64,000 nt of DNA, taken from the NCBI GenBank assembly GCA_011503125.2, contig WWBZ02000040.1, forward strand, positions 2,356,001 through 2,420,000, read 5' to 3'. The DNA is from Botryosphaeria dothidea (lineage: Eukaryota; Ascomycota; Dothideomycetes; Botryosphaeriales; Botryosphaeriaceae). The translations under genes and the position numbers were made by a program. Below are positions 11,787 through 24,150 of the stretch, piece by piece. Within the stretch, counting starts at the first letter, position 1, and every line of letters starts with the position of its first letter. The notes under the pieces were generated by a model. The model worked only from the letters and a program-made list of their open reading frames with translations, ran no database searches and was not told where the DNA came from.

Positions 11787-12523
11787 AATTGGGTGGTGAA
11801 AGATACATTGTTCTTGTAGCAAAGCTGGCCTCCCAGGCTCATGCGACTCTGTATAGTTCACATTGAGATGGAAGGACGGCAAATCCAAGCTCAGGGATTC
11901 CTTCTATTTTCTCTGTGTGTCGTCCATGCTCAACTCGCCGCCGTTTGTCATATCCCTCTTGCAGGAAACTTCGGTTTTACATGATGGTGCACTTGCCGAA
12001 ATTATGGAACGGCTTGATATTCTTCTCTTTGTTGAAATCGATGCCTGGCATGGTTGGTTTTAGTTTGAAGAATGCTTGAGAGAGCGTGTGTGTGTGTGTG
12101 TGGTAAGTGAGCGCGGTTATGTTCAAGACGATGGTGGAAAAAGAAAATGCAGATACCGCCGGTCCCGCCTTTTATATAGGTCGGTCGCTTAAGCTATTGA
12201 GATAAAAATTGGGTAAGGTGGTGTATACTGTGGCGAAGTTCCTTCTCTCCGGGTAAAGCGGTGAAAGAACGGGGCGTCTATTGAAGTGCGTTTTAGGATA
12301 CTTGGCAAGGCACGCAACAACAAATCAAGCCGGCTCGGCCACACCAGAATATATTTCTGAGTAAGCACGCTTTCTTACATGGTTTGATTGAACAAAGCCA
12401 CCTATGTGGGTTCGTAGAATCTAATTCAGCTATGAATTAGAGAAAGAGCATCTCTGTTCATGACTCCGTAACAGCCAAAGAAACTCTTTGCGAAAGCAGA
12501 ACAACGACTCTCCCATCCACACT
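11787..12523. other. Intergenic with GT microsatellite
   Basis: This 737-base convergent interval lies between the unknown-function gene and the MOSC-reductase gene. It contains a (GT)n run of about 17 bases at 12086-12102 and otherwise A+T-rich sequence with short frames only. No gene is seen. Confidence 0.55.
12086..12102. repeat. (GT)n microsatellite
   Basis: Uninterrupted GT dinucleotide run of about eight units in an intergenic region. Confidence 0.9.
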
Positions 12524-14203
12524 TTACAGCTCAATCTCGATCTTCCCCACACCTCTAGAAACACAGCTTAGCATGCTGTGCTTCTTCTCATCGTCCTCCA
12601 AGGCCGTTCCCCTATGATCAACTCTGCCACATAGCACCTTGACCTTGCACGTCCCGCAGTTGCCAACCTCGCAGCTCGACGGAATGTCGAAGCCAGCGTC
12701 TCTAAGCACATCTAACAATGGTTCATTTGCAGAAACGTCCAAAGTCTTCCCGCTCCTCCTGAGCTCCACCTCGAACGGATCTCCCGTCAAGTCTGCCGTG
12801 AATGCCTCGAAGTGTACGTTGTCTTTTGGGAAGTTCGAGCTCTCCGCTGCCTCTGTCACTGCATTCATCATGCGCTCAGGGCCGCAGCAACAAACGTGCG
12901 TATCAGGTGGCTGAGAGCTTAGGAGGTTCGAGATGTTCAGGCGGTCTCCATCAACTTTGCTGTGAATTTTCAGGTGGTCTCCGAAAATTTCCAGATAGCG
13001 GCGGAATGGCACGTCGTCTTTGGATCGAATGCAGAGGTGAAGCTGCCAGTCAGCGCACTGCGCTGCAAGCTCCTGGGCTGCGGGGATGAATGCTGTGACT
13101 CCGATACCACCAGCAATGAGAACATGCTTGCGGGCTTCCTTTTCGAGCGGAAAGCTCTCAGTGACGCGGCCGATGGTGAGGGTATCTCCGACATTGACTT
13201 GGTCGTGTAAATACCTGGAGCCACCGCGGCTGCTGTCGTCCAGCGCAACGCCAATCTCAAGAAAATTGCTATCGCCACCAACGACCGAGTAGGAACGGAC
13301 CAGGTTCTGCAGCTTGACGCGGACGTGCGAGCCGGGCCTGATCTTCTGCGGCTCCGGCACCGGCTCCAGCGCCTCAAAGACAAACGACGCAATCTTGGCC
13401 GTCTCCCTGCTCTTCCGCGCAACAGTGAACTCCTTCCACGTCTCCAGCCTGTCCTCGTCCGCGCCCCGCAACCGGCCCTCTTCGCTCTCCGGGCCCAACC
13501 CCTTGGACATCTTCTGCAAGCGGTTCTGGAAAAGCTCGCGGAAGTCCTCCCCCAGCTCGGGCAACTCCGCCAGCTCGCGGACCGCCTCCTCGTTCTTCTT
13601 ATTCCTGTGCAGGTACTCCTGCGCCATGTGCACCGTCCACTTCTCATGCCTCCTCTCCACCAATCTCAACTCATCCCCCGGCTTCACGTACCCCTCCCGC
13701 AAAACCCTATAATACCACCCCGTCCGGCTGCTCTCCTGACACAGCCTCGACATGTCCTGATTCTGAAACCGGTGATTCAACTTATAGCACGGAGCGCGCG
13801 GCAAGCTGACCTGCAACCGCACCTCGTCTCCCACCTGAATCACATCGCCAATGCAGACATTCCGCTCGTTCATCTTGGCGGCAACAAAGTTCTCGCCGAA
13901 GCGGCCGAGCTTGAAGTGGTCCGCCGAGTCGGGCAGTTCGAGCGTCCACATCGGGTAGTGCGCGCTGCAGTACTGCAGGACGGCCTTGTCGGGCCCGCCG
14001 TGCTTGAAGAAGGTCTGCTGGTCGCCGTCGGTGCCGAGCCTGGCGACGTAGAGGGGCCCCGAGCGCGTGCGCTTGTTGATGGCGGAGGGGATGGCGGTGC
14101 CGGGGACGACGGTGGTTTTGCCGGTGCGGAGCTCGAGGAGGGTGTCGGTAGTCCAGGGGGCGAAGAAGGGAGAGAAGTCGGGAGAGGGTGTTATGGAACC
14201 CAT
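12524..14203 (-). CDS. MOSC domain fused to FAD/NAD reductase and 2Fe-2S ferredoxin
   Basis: A single exon of 559 aa from the ATG at 14203; the frame stays open upstream to another ATG at 14359, adding 52 Ser/Thr-rich residues that look like leader sequence. Three modules are visible. Residues 1-200: a YiiM-type MOSC domain with FFKHGGPDKAVLQY, GRFGENF and the conserved Cys in PRAPCYKLNHRF. Residues 270-460: a ferredoxin-reductase unit with RSYSVVGG (flavin binding), AGGIGVTAF (nucleotide binding) and CCCGPERMM. C-terminus: a plant-type 2Fe-2S domain with CEVGNCGTC and a fourth Cys in SMLSC. The order matches phthalate-dioxygenase-reductase (PDR/VanB) type electron-transfer chains fused to a molybdenum-cofactor-linked domain. 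It is predicted to pass NAD(P)H electrons through FAD and the iron-sulfur cluster. The substrate is unknown; reduction of N-hydroxylated compounds is an inference from bacterial YiiM. Confidence 0.9.
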   Translation of the reverse strand: MGSITPSPDFSPFFAPWTTDTLLELRTGKTTVVPGTAIPSAINKRTRSGPLYVARLGTDGDQQTFFKHGGPDKAVLQYCSAHYPMWTLELPDSADHFKLGRFGENFVAAKMNERNVCIGDVIQVGDEVRLQVSLPRAPCYKLNHRFQNQDMSRLCQESSRTGWYYRVLREGYVKPGDELRLVERRHEKWTVHMAQEYLHRNKKNEEAVRELAELPELGEDFRELFQNRLQKMSKGLGPESEEGRLRGADEDRLETWKEFTVARKSRETAKIASFVFEALEPVPEPQKIRPGSHVRVKLQNLVRSYSVVGGDSNFLEIGVALDDSSRGGSRYLHDQVNVGDTLTIGRVTESFPLEKEARKHVLIAGGIGVTAFIPAAQELAAQCADWQLHLCIRSKDDVPFRRYLEIFGDHLKIHSKVDGDRLNISNLLSSQPPDTHVCCCGPERMMNAVTEAAESSNFPKDNVHFEAFTADLTGDPFEVELRRSGKTLDVSANEPLLDVLRDAGFDIPSSCEVGNCGTCKVKVLCGRVDHRGTALEDDEKKHSMLSCVSRGVGKIEIEL

Positions 14204-17200
14204 TTTTTTTTTCGAGGTGGTTGATGGATTGTAGAGTGAGTTTTTCAAACGGTGGTTGGTTCCTTTGATGGTTGATTTCGTTGTTGAGTGAGTTGTCGAA
14301 TGAGTGGCGATTGAAGTAGTCGATGATGTGGTCGATTGAAAACTCGATAGAGTGGTCAATGGAGTAACGGACAGAGTACTTGGTGTAGTGGTTGGTGACG
14401 AGGCATTGAGAGTGTGGAAAGAGGTTTTAAAGTGCCAGGGAGAAGAGTTTCAACAATGCTATTCATAGAAAGACAGTGTAAGTGGTTGGAAGGAAATGGC
14501 CGCTGCACTAATGAAGGCCTTTCTTTAGCCACGCGGGTGCCATCAACACCGTGAACTTTGTGGCAGGCAATCTAACATCTCGGACTGTACCTCGACAGAA
14601 TCATTTCTGTAGGCTCCTCAGCCGTACGTGCTGTTGACTGAAGATCTAGCGGTGGAGTCCGAAGCTTGTCCAGGCAATGCGGGGACCTCCGACATCCTCG
14701 CCGAACCAATCAAATCCTGTTGGAATAAGCGACTCCTACGGCTTTGGACCGGCACCTACTCGCGATGCGGCACGGATCCCGCTTGTCTCAAGGCAGACAT
14801 GGAAAATATCTGCTGGCGCAAGGAAATGCGTCATTCCTGACGTTATCTGCAGCACATTCCGCGGAATTTTGGCAATCCTCTCACGGAAACAAAGCAACTG
14901 CTCGAAACGTGCTAGTTCACCACTGTGCTTCGGAACGAGCTCCAAAGTGACTCAGAATGATCAATCCACAATAGTAGAGCAGGATAAAGCCAAACGCTGG
15001 CTAGGAGACTTGATTATATACGGGGTAAAAGTGTTGACTTCTGACCGTAAGGACTTTCCTCGAGAAGTCATGCAACTACTTGAGGTTTTCCGTAGAGGAG
15101 TCAAAGCTATCACTCCTGTACAATGTTTTCGTTGAATTCAATATCGCGATATCACTTAAAGATTGATTGAAGACGTCAGAATCTTCAAGAGTCACTAGCA
15201 CCCGTTTGATAATGGTTTATACTTGTTAGCTCCCTTGATCACGTTCTATGCTCACGCTTCCAGTGCATGAGCCACTTTCGCAACCGAGGTATACCGCCTA
15301 CCTGAGAGGCACAATCCAATCGGAGACGTCTCTCAGCATGCTCCCAAAGGAGAAAGAGATTGTTTCCATACGTGATGACCATCATCATGATTCATCACGA
15401 TGAAATGTAAACTATCATTTCGCCAGCCCCCTTTTCGAGATTGCAGGCAGATGTTACACCGAGAAGAAGGCTGGGACCATCCGAAACAGGCACCATAGCT
15501 CCGAATGCAGAGGCGCATGCACGATTTCCAGGCAGCAGATTTTCCAGGTGCAGATGGCGGAGGTCCAGGCAAGGGCGAGTGGAGCTCGAGAATGATCATC
15601 ACAGCTGACATCGCCTTCTTTCTCTCGATCGACGTAAGAGCGGTAAGGCCATATGCCTAGCTGCAAGGCCAGCGCGGGGCTTCGACGCACAGACAGGGCC
15701 GGGCGGCAGGCAACTATTACAATGTGCATCTCTTTTCTGCATTCCCTTCCTTTGCGGGTAATTCCGTGCAGCACAGATGACGGGCGTGTCGATGTGAGCT
15801 GGGGTAGCACGCTGAGAAGCTCGCGAATTGACCTGTCAGCTTTGCTGTCTGGTTCGCTGCCTCATTCCAGAAGGGGTCGATTGGATGAGAGGACGGGAAG
15901 TGTGGTGTTGCCCTGGTGGAGATCATCCACGTCGGACCGGTCAGAATCATCTGCACGGCTACGGGCTAGAAAGTCTACGTTTCGGATGCAAGCCACCGTG
16001 TAGCCCGATCGGCGACTCCGTGGTTGCCTTCTTCTCCAAGCTCCTAATAGATGCGCAGGGTTGTGGTGATGGAGGCGTATGAGAGGCCAGGGAGGACAGC
16101 AGAGGGTAGCCACGGGGCAGTAGTGCAGTAAGGCAACCGGGCTCGAGCAGATGTAGTCGTCAGCTTCAAGCAAGTGCCGGACAAGTGTGAGCTGAATGGC
16201 CGTCATTGCCGAATAGACTGTAAGGGAGATCTCAGTCTGGAGACAATGGTGACCCTGGCATGGGTGCTTACTCCGCCACAGAGAGCACGCGGAGCACGCG
16301 CACGACTTTGGCGTTGAGACGCATAACAGCATCAGAATCTTGTTCTTTCACTTCCGATTAGACTCGGTTCGGCGGTGGGCGGGCGCGTTGGGCAGTTGTT
16401 TGCGGGTAAAGCGTGTGGCCGGTAAGGGGGGCAAATTTTGCCTCCATTGCGGTGATGCGCATGCTCCACAGCCACAATCTCAGCTTCGACCTTCTCAACT
16501 TGTCAGCTAACCAGCATTCGATGTGGCATGCGACAGACAATACGAGATGCATGTCGAGCCCTAAGAGGCAAAATGCACGTCGCACTTTGACTGCTTGCTC
16601 GCGCAGGAGCTCGTCGAGTCTTGCCATGCGACCGTTAGGGGGATGCCCAAAATAGAAACACAGCGCAGCCACGCCGACAGGGACGGAGCGAAGAGCGAAA
16701 GGCAACAACACCATGTCACCACCCCGTCAAGACTCTGTCGGAAGAGATGATAACGAAAATGCGGCAAAGAAAAGTCTCGCGGTGTGGTGTCGTCGCACAA
16801 ATAGTAAGCTCTGACAGCGGGGTTTGCCGCGCGAGAAATCCATTATTCTCTTCAGAGAGTAGGAGAGGAATGAGATGAAAGGCGTCACCATGTGACGAAC
16901 AACAGAATGAACGCTTGACCAACCGCGTAAAAAATCGAAGTGCGGGACCTGACCAGGTCCGTGGTGCTGGAGCGCCTGTCGCGTCCTGGGACATTTTGGC
17001 ATCGCTTCCGGTTATCGTCGGCTGGTGACATGTCGGAATGGCAGACGCAAACGGCGAGATAGTGGCAACATCATATCGCGATGCGAAGAGCTGGTGTTGA
17101 GGCTGGAGCCAGTGTGGAGAAGAGAGTCGGGGAGAGGCTCTGCGGCAGCTCGGGGCGAGTCGAGTCAGGCTTCAATCATATGCAGGGACCACCGCCTGTG

Positions 17201-17421
17201 AATGCAACGTCGTCACTAGACGCGCAATTGACAGTTGACACTTTCGCGTCCGCCGCGCTGGCGAAGCTGGTCTGCAGACATACTCTCGTTCACTCTCTCG
17301 TCTCGCTCCACCAATCTCGAATCCCGCACTCTCCACCTCATTCCAACCCGCGCCGCCGATCAATGGGCCTGAAGCCCGCCCGTCCAGCGCTCCCCGTAGT
17401 GTCCGCTCCATCTGGCCTAAC
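14204..17421. other. 3.2 kb intergenic interval without a recognisable gene
   Basis: Between the MOSC-reductase start and ALG5. The first 150 bases carry Ser/Thr-codon-rich, TCAAT-rich leader-like sequence of the MOSC gene. The remaining frames (the longest about 156 codons, near 14.7-15.1 and 15.9-16.3 kb) have low-quality compositions and no motifs. The final 200 bases before ALG5 are pyrimidine-rich. It may contain a noncoding transcript, but nothing supports a protein gene. Confidence 0.5.
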
Positions 17422-18880
17422 ATGGCCGCTCTCCTCGACTCCTTCAGCGCCGAGCTGAGCCTGCTCGCCGAGGAGCTCCAAGAGCTGTGGCTGCATGTTC
17501 AACACGCACCGCTATCCTTTATACTAATCTTATCGCTCACCACCGTCGTGGGCTTCGCCGGCCTGGTACGCCCGCATTCCACCACACCAATCTCCCGCGC
17601 CGGATTCCGCGCTCCACGCTCCCCACGTTCTCGCGCAAACATGCTGACGAAATTGCCCCTTGGCCACCCAGTTCTACACCTTCCTCCTCATCGTCGCGCC
17701 GACGCCCCGCCTGCCATTCCCCTCCGAGAAGACATACCGCACAATCCTCCCCGACGGCACCACCAGCGAGCCCAAACAACTGCCCTGCTGGTCCGACGAA
17801 TGGAAAGCGCGCAAGCAGCTGGCCCGGCGCCAGAGCAAGCCGATGGAAGATCAACACCGGATTGACCCGCCCGAAGTCTTCATGTCCGTCGTTGTGCCCG
17901 CGTACAACGAGGAGCAGCGCCTGGGCGGCATGCTCGAGGAAGCCGTTGAGTTCCTGCAGCGCGAGTATGGCGACGCGCACGGCGCCGAGGTCGAGGCGCG
18001 TTCACCGTCTGTCTCCGCTAAGTCGTTGAACGGCGCGCAGAAGCAGCTGCGGAGCAACGGCGCCGCGGCGAGGGACAGCAATGCGCGCGTCGGTTCTGGG
18101 TGGGAGATTCTTGTGATTTCGGACGGCTCGTCGGACCGCACCGAGGAGTATGCGCTGAATTTCGCTCGCGATCACCAGCTTTCCCAGTATCCGACCCCCG
18201 TGCCCGGCCCGTGGAAGGCTAAGCCCGGCCCTACACATATTCCGCATGGCTCGATTAGGGTGATCAGGTTGGAAAAGAACAGGGGCAAGGGAGGTGCTGT
18301 TACCCACGGCATGCGCCATGTCCGGGGGCAGTATGTCGTATTCGCCGACGCCGACGGTGCGAGTGAATTCACTGACTTGAAGAAGCTCGTTGCGGGATGC
18401 CAGGAGGTTGAGGATTCATTGGGAAGAGGTGTGGGTATTGGCTCACGATCCCATCTGGTGGGGAGTGAGGCTGTTGTCAAGGTAAGAAAATGCCGATGTT
18501 CATCAGAAAGACCGCATGTTAATGGCCCTTTACAGCGCTCGAAACTCCGCAACTTTCTCATGCACTCGTTCCATCTTTTGCTCTGGATCATGACCCCGCC
18601 TGCTACGTCCAGAATCAAGGACACACAGTGCGGCTTTAAACTTTTTTCCCGCCCCGCATTGCCCTACATCATCCCTTACATGCACAGCGAGGGCTGGATC
18701 TTCGATGTTGAAATGCTCATGCTTGCGGAAAGCGCAAACATCCCTATGGCCGAGGTGGCTGTTGGCTGGAAAGAAGTTCTTGGAAGCAAGCTGAACGTTG
18801 TTTGGGATAGCTTAGGTATGGCGTGGGGTTTAGCTGTACTCCGTGCCAGTTGGATGTTTGGAGTATATTCTCGTGCGTAA
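17422..18880 (+). CDS. ALG5: Dolichyl-phosphate beta-glucosyltransferase ALG5
   Basis: Makes dolichyl-phosphate-glucose from UDP-glucose on the cytosolic face of the ER, the donor for the last glucoses of the N-glycan precursor. Exons 17422-17565, 17672-18481 and 18536-18880 give 432 aa. An N-terminal membrane anchor is split by intron 1 (LSFILILSLTTVVGFAGL then FYTFLLIV). The GT2 core follows: MSVVVPAYNEEQRLGGML at about residue 120, ISDGSSDRTEE, RLEKNRGKGGAVTHGM, the metal site FADADGASEF, then DTQCGFKLFSR and HSEGWIFDVEML. All are diagnostic for ALG5 rather than DPM1. The second intron is 54 nt with no stop in frame; skipping it joins AVVK to RSKLRNFLMH, as expected for the family. The insert of about 45 residues between AYNEE and EILVISDGS is Ser/Asn-rich, and longer loops there occur in fungi. 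Confidence 0.96.
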
Positions 18881-19240
18881 ATCACACCGGGTATCTATTG
18901 TTCAAAAAGGCATCTCATAAAAAGATTACTGTTTTTCGGCGTTTCAAATCTTTGTCTTATTCCTTGGTTGTAGACGATGTCTCCACGGTGCCTTTTATTT
19001 GGGATAAGCATGCATAGCCCTATTGAGAATAAATGACGTGGCTGAGCTGTTTAACCAATGGGCAGAAGAGGTAACGAGGACGTTTCTGAAAGGAACTAAT
19101 CATATCACACGAAGGGTCACACTAGGCCGATTATCTGTAAGTAAAGATTACTATTGGCTCAAGCTGTGCTATGTTATACCTCTGGTTTACCCTCTTTTTC
19201 CAGTTTCTATAGCACTCTCTCCTCCAGTCTTATCTCTCTT
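18881..19240. other. Convergent 3' interval ALG5/amylase
   Basis: 360 A+T-rich bases between two converging genes, presumably both 3' untranslated regions. No other feature is seen. Confidence 0.6.
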
Positions 19241-21075
19241 CTATAACTTAAACCCATCACCCCTTCCTACGTTCTCCCACAATTCTGCAGGCACACTCTC
19301 CTCCCTCACCCACACACTTACGCTCCGCGTCCCGCACCCAAACTCCCCGCAACCCCGCTCATCCAACACAACCTTCTCCTTCACACCCCCGAGCGCGTCC
19401 ACCCACGTCTGCCCCGCCGCCCACCGTCCGACGCTCATCCCGTTGCGCGCAGGCCCCGCCACGCTCATCACGACCGCGCACCCGTCCGGCCGGTCCCACG
19501 TCCCGTGCCGCACCCACCCGACGGCCGTGCGCTGGTCAAAGTAGTCCGTCTGCTCGCCGTACGCGAAGAAGCGGCGCAGCAGCAGCAGCAGCGGCAGCTT
19601 GCCGCCACAGGCCGGCGGCGCGGCAAAGGGCCCGCGCGTGCCGTGCACGTCGCCGTAGAAGACGCAGGGCAGGCCGTCGGCGCGGAGCAGCGTGAGCGCG
19701 TAGGCGAGCGGCTTGAAGAAGGGCACGACGGGCGTGTCCATGGTCTGGCCCTGCTGCGTGTCGTGGCTGGTGACCATGGTGACGGCGCGCCCGGGGCGCG
19801 CGGCGACGAGCGTGTTCTTGTAGATGGCGCGCAGGTCGACGATCTGGGGCGGCCCGAGCGACGAGCGCCGCGCGACGGCGGCGCGGGACAGCGCGGAGAA
19901 GTTGTTGAGGAGGGGGGCGTCGTAGGTGTGCGCGCCGACGCGGTCGACCCATTTGACCAGTTTTTCGACCTCGCCCGTCCAGTACTCGCCGACGACGAAG
20001 ACGGAGCGGTCGGGGGAGGCTGCTCTGACGTGCGCGGTCCATTCGCGCGCGAAGTGCCATGAGACGTGCTTGAAGGCGTCGAGGCGGAAGCCAGATACGC
20101 CAACTTCGTCGGAAAGCATCCAGGCGCCCCAGTTCAACGCTTCCTGCCGCGCTTCGGGGTTCGCGTAGTCGATGTTGGAGAACATGAGGTAGTCGAAATT
20201 GCCGTTCTCATCATCGACGTCTTGAGCCCAGTCTTTGCCGCCTTTGCTGCGACGGCCTTTTGCGTCGGGTGGATCGATAATCTTGTAGATGGCATGTCGT
20301 TCTGCGCGTTGGTCCCAGTCGGTGCCGTTGAAGTGCCCCCAGTGCCATTTCATGCTGCTGTACTTGTCGCCGCGACCCGGGAACGAGTAGTGAATCCATG
20401 GCTCGATTTTTCGAGGTTTGGTGATCTCTTTCCTGCGGTCTTGGAGAAATCAATATGTGGGTGCATCTGCGAGAGGACACAACACTGAATAGAAGAATGA
20501 GAACAGAAGAGACAGAAGACATGAGAGCTGACAGATGAAGAACTTTAAAAGTCTGGCCTACCTTCAGGGTCGACCTCGACGGCCCAGCACTCTTCTGTCG
20601 TGTCACCTGCCGTTTTGTGGTTGAGAACGGCATCCCAAATGATGGCGATGCCTAAGCTTTTTGCCTTGTCAATCAGCTCGCGCAGTTCCTCGCGGGAACC
20701 CCATTTTGTTGATCTGGTGCCCTTCTGCTCGAACTCGCCGAGATCCCACAAGTCGTAGCAGTCGTAGCCGTTACCGTTGGGCTGGTTCGCCTTGCAGCCG
20801 GGCGGCAGCGAGATTGAGGTTATGCCCAGATCGGCATAAGTCTGCAGCGCTGCAGATAGGCGGGTCCAGTGCCCACCTGGCGTGTGCCACTCGAAGCCCT
20901 GGAAGATGGTCTCGTTGACGGGCGTCGGGGTACCTGGTTCATGCTTTTCTGGGCCTTCAGTTGGACATCAGCTTGAGCGCGAGCAAGGGAACCCTTAGAA
21001 ATTACCCCTGAGCGCAATCTGACTCTGTTTGCGGCTCCGATGAGCTCTGGAGAAACGGTTCTTGAGCCAAGACAT
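19241..21075 (-). CDS. GH13 (subfamily 5-like) intracellular alpha-amylase
   Basis: Endo-acting alpha-1,4-glucan hydrolase. Exons 21075-21006, 20948-20562 and 20439-19241 join in frame to 551 aa. There is no signal peptide (the N-terminus begins MSWLKNRFSRAHRSRK), so it should act in the cytosol, like the fungal GH13_5 amylases implicated in glycogen or cell-wall alpha-glucan metabolism. Conserved regions: FQGFEWHTPGGHW, ITSISLPPGCK, WDAVLNHKTAGD (region I), GFRLDAFKHVSW (nucleophile Asp), FVVGEYWTGE (acid/base Glu) and VTSHDTQQGQT (stabilising Asp). The C-terminal third is Ala/Arg/Gly-rich and encoded by very GC-rich DNA, unlike the first two exons, but keeps the expected DALGG beta-domain end. 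It is divergent from HEM15 across 431 bases. Confidence 0.95.
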
Positions 21076-21506
21076 GGATCTCCGGCAGCGTGGCGATCTC
21101 CGGGTCCTTCTTGCGCGGTCCGTCTGGGAGTCTTCAGGGTTTATTATATGTGCACACAAGGGTTCTCAAGAGCTCCAGCGCGAAGCGACCGTATCCGGAC
21201 ACGAGGTCGCCGTGTTTGGTTTGCCTCAGCTGGGGGATCGCGCGAACACGTGCCGCCAAGCATCAGAGCCCGAACGGATGAGAGCGTTGATGATGTACGT
21301 AGTAATGCGCAAAAGCTGAGTGGCGCCCGATTAGCGGCGCGCCAGCACCCGCGATGACGATCGAGAATGCCGATTGAGCTCTAAGCTCGAGACCACCTCT
21401 CTTATTCAGCCCACACGTCCTGCTCACCACCAACCACCGCCTCCCTGGACCATGCAGAGGTAGCAGTTGATTCCGCTCTCTCCGAACTTTTCCACCACCG
21501 CCCGCC
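21076..21506. promoter_or_regulatory. Shared divergent promoter, amylase/HEM15
   Basis: Only 431 bases separate the two start codons, so both promoters must overlap here. The 100 bases before HEM15 are C/T-rich with several CCACC runs. I identify no specific operator. Confidence 0.5.
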
Positions 21507-22927
<1,421 letters not shown>

Positions 22928-24150
22928 AGATCTCGTTTCGATTTGTTTGGACAGGATAACAAAATAGGTTGGGGCTGTAAGACTACGGCTTTACTATATC
23001 TGATGCATCTAGGCCTGGCATAGCGTTTTCGAGCTCCTCTCTCACATTTAGTCTGTAACAATAGTACTACACACACACACATAGCTGTTCAGCTGCTAAA
23101 AATGGGCGTATACGAGCTTACGATTGCAACAAGGCTTGTACTAGGGAACTTGCTCGGGTCTACGATCCTTATGAGTGGCTGAGTACCGCGGCGTCGCAAG
23201 CACAGACAAACGTCCCTGAAGCGCAGCAACGCCCACTCAGCAGTACCACGTTGGACCTGGGGCGCGATACGGGCGAATCAAAGTACAGGTGGCGAGTAGG
23301 AGCAAAAGCATGGTGTCCAATTTGCGCGCGACAGGTGGAGCCGAGGGAAGGGCCGACGGGCAGGAGCAATCGCATTCTTCTCCCAACAGAAGATCCTGTC
23401 CTTTTCCATGCGCTCGAGTCGTCGTAGTCGAAACAAGCAGCTCCACGGGCCGCGCGAGAACTCTGGAGTGCTAACTTTTTCCCATGCAGGCGGCAGCGAC
23501 AGGTGGCATCCCGAGCGGAGCAACCGTCAGACCGAACCAAAGTGTCTGGGGCTAAGCCGTGGCAGGCATCTACGTCACGACTCGGGGCATGATCCATGCC
23601 AGCTCATAACGCCGGCCTCTCGGGGAACCGCCTGCCGACACGCTGCTACTTGCATTATCAATCCGCAAATCACCTCGGCGTCATACATCGCCCTGAAGGC
23701 GCATGCTGGACAACATGATACCGCCCGCCAGTTGACCTCCCCGCTCCCCATACTTTCCGGCCCGTCGCCGCTCCAAAGCCCACTCGCTGCCACCTCGTCG
23801 GCGCTCTGACCTGAGAGTTTGAGCTTCGCGACTAACTCCGCCCGACATATCGCGCATCGCGCAACACTTACAACACCACTGGCCCCAGTCTGCCCGCTGT
23901 CGCCCCAGTTGCCCCCACCAATCACTGCGCCTGCTGTTCTCCCGTCCAGACAAGGTACCACCTCCACAGATACGCCAACGAGAGACATGGCCAGTCTTAT
24001 ATGATCTGCCCGCCCACATTCCGTCCGTCTCCTGTGTACAACCGCTGCCACTAGTCGCCGAATCCTCCCGTACGGGCCTCTGGCAGTGTCCGTAGCGGCC
24101 CTTGTGACCTTGACAACTCTCCTCAGAACCACTCGAAGCCTGCCGCAGCC
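22928..24150. other. Intergenic HEM15 to MFS transporter
   Basis: About 1.2 kb with a short (AC)n run at 23068-23081 in the HEM15 3' region. The frames present are shadows with Ser/Arg/Cys-rich translations. The 3' part (23.8-24.15 kb) is C-rich and leader-like for the downstream transporter. No gene is recognised. Confidence 0.55.

Noticed and set aside
13325..14224. 299-codon plus-strand frame
   Set aside because: Antisense to the MOSC-reductase gene, Leu/Pro/Arg-rich, no motif.
14204..14359. 52-codon N-terminal extension of the MOSC-reductase
   Set aside because: Ser/Thr-rich and low-complexity; the start at 14203 follows an A-rich leader and begins directly at the conserved MOSC region. 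It is left as an alternative only.
15862..16332. 156-codon minus frame between MOSC-reductase and ALG5
   Set aside because: Cys/His/Leu-rich without a domain or supporting introns.
19505..20062. Plus-strand Arg/Gly/Glu-rich frame
   Set aside because: Antisense to the GC-rich amylase exon that contains all catalytic blocks.
20562..21075. Apparent 5' truncation or frameshift of the amylase
   Set aside because: Two ordinary introns (21005-20949 and 20561-20440) join all GH13 blocks in frame, so the gene is complete.
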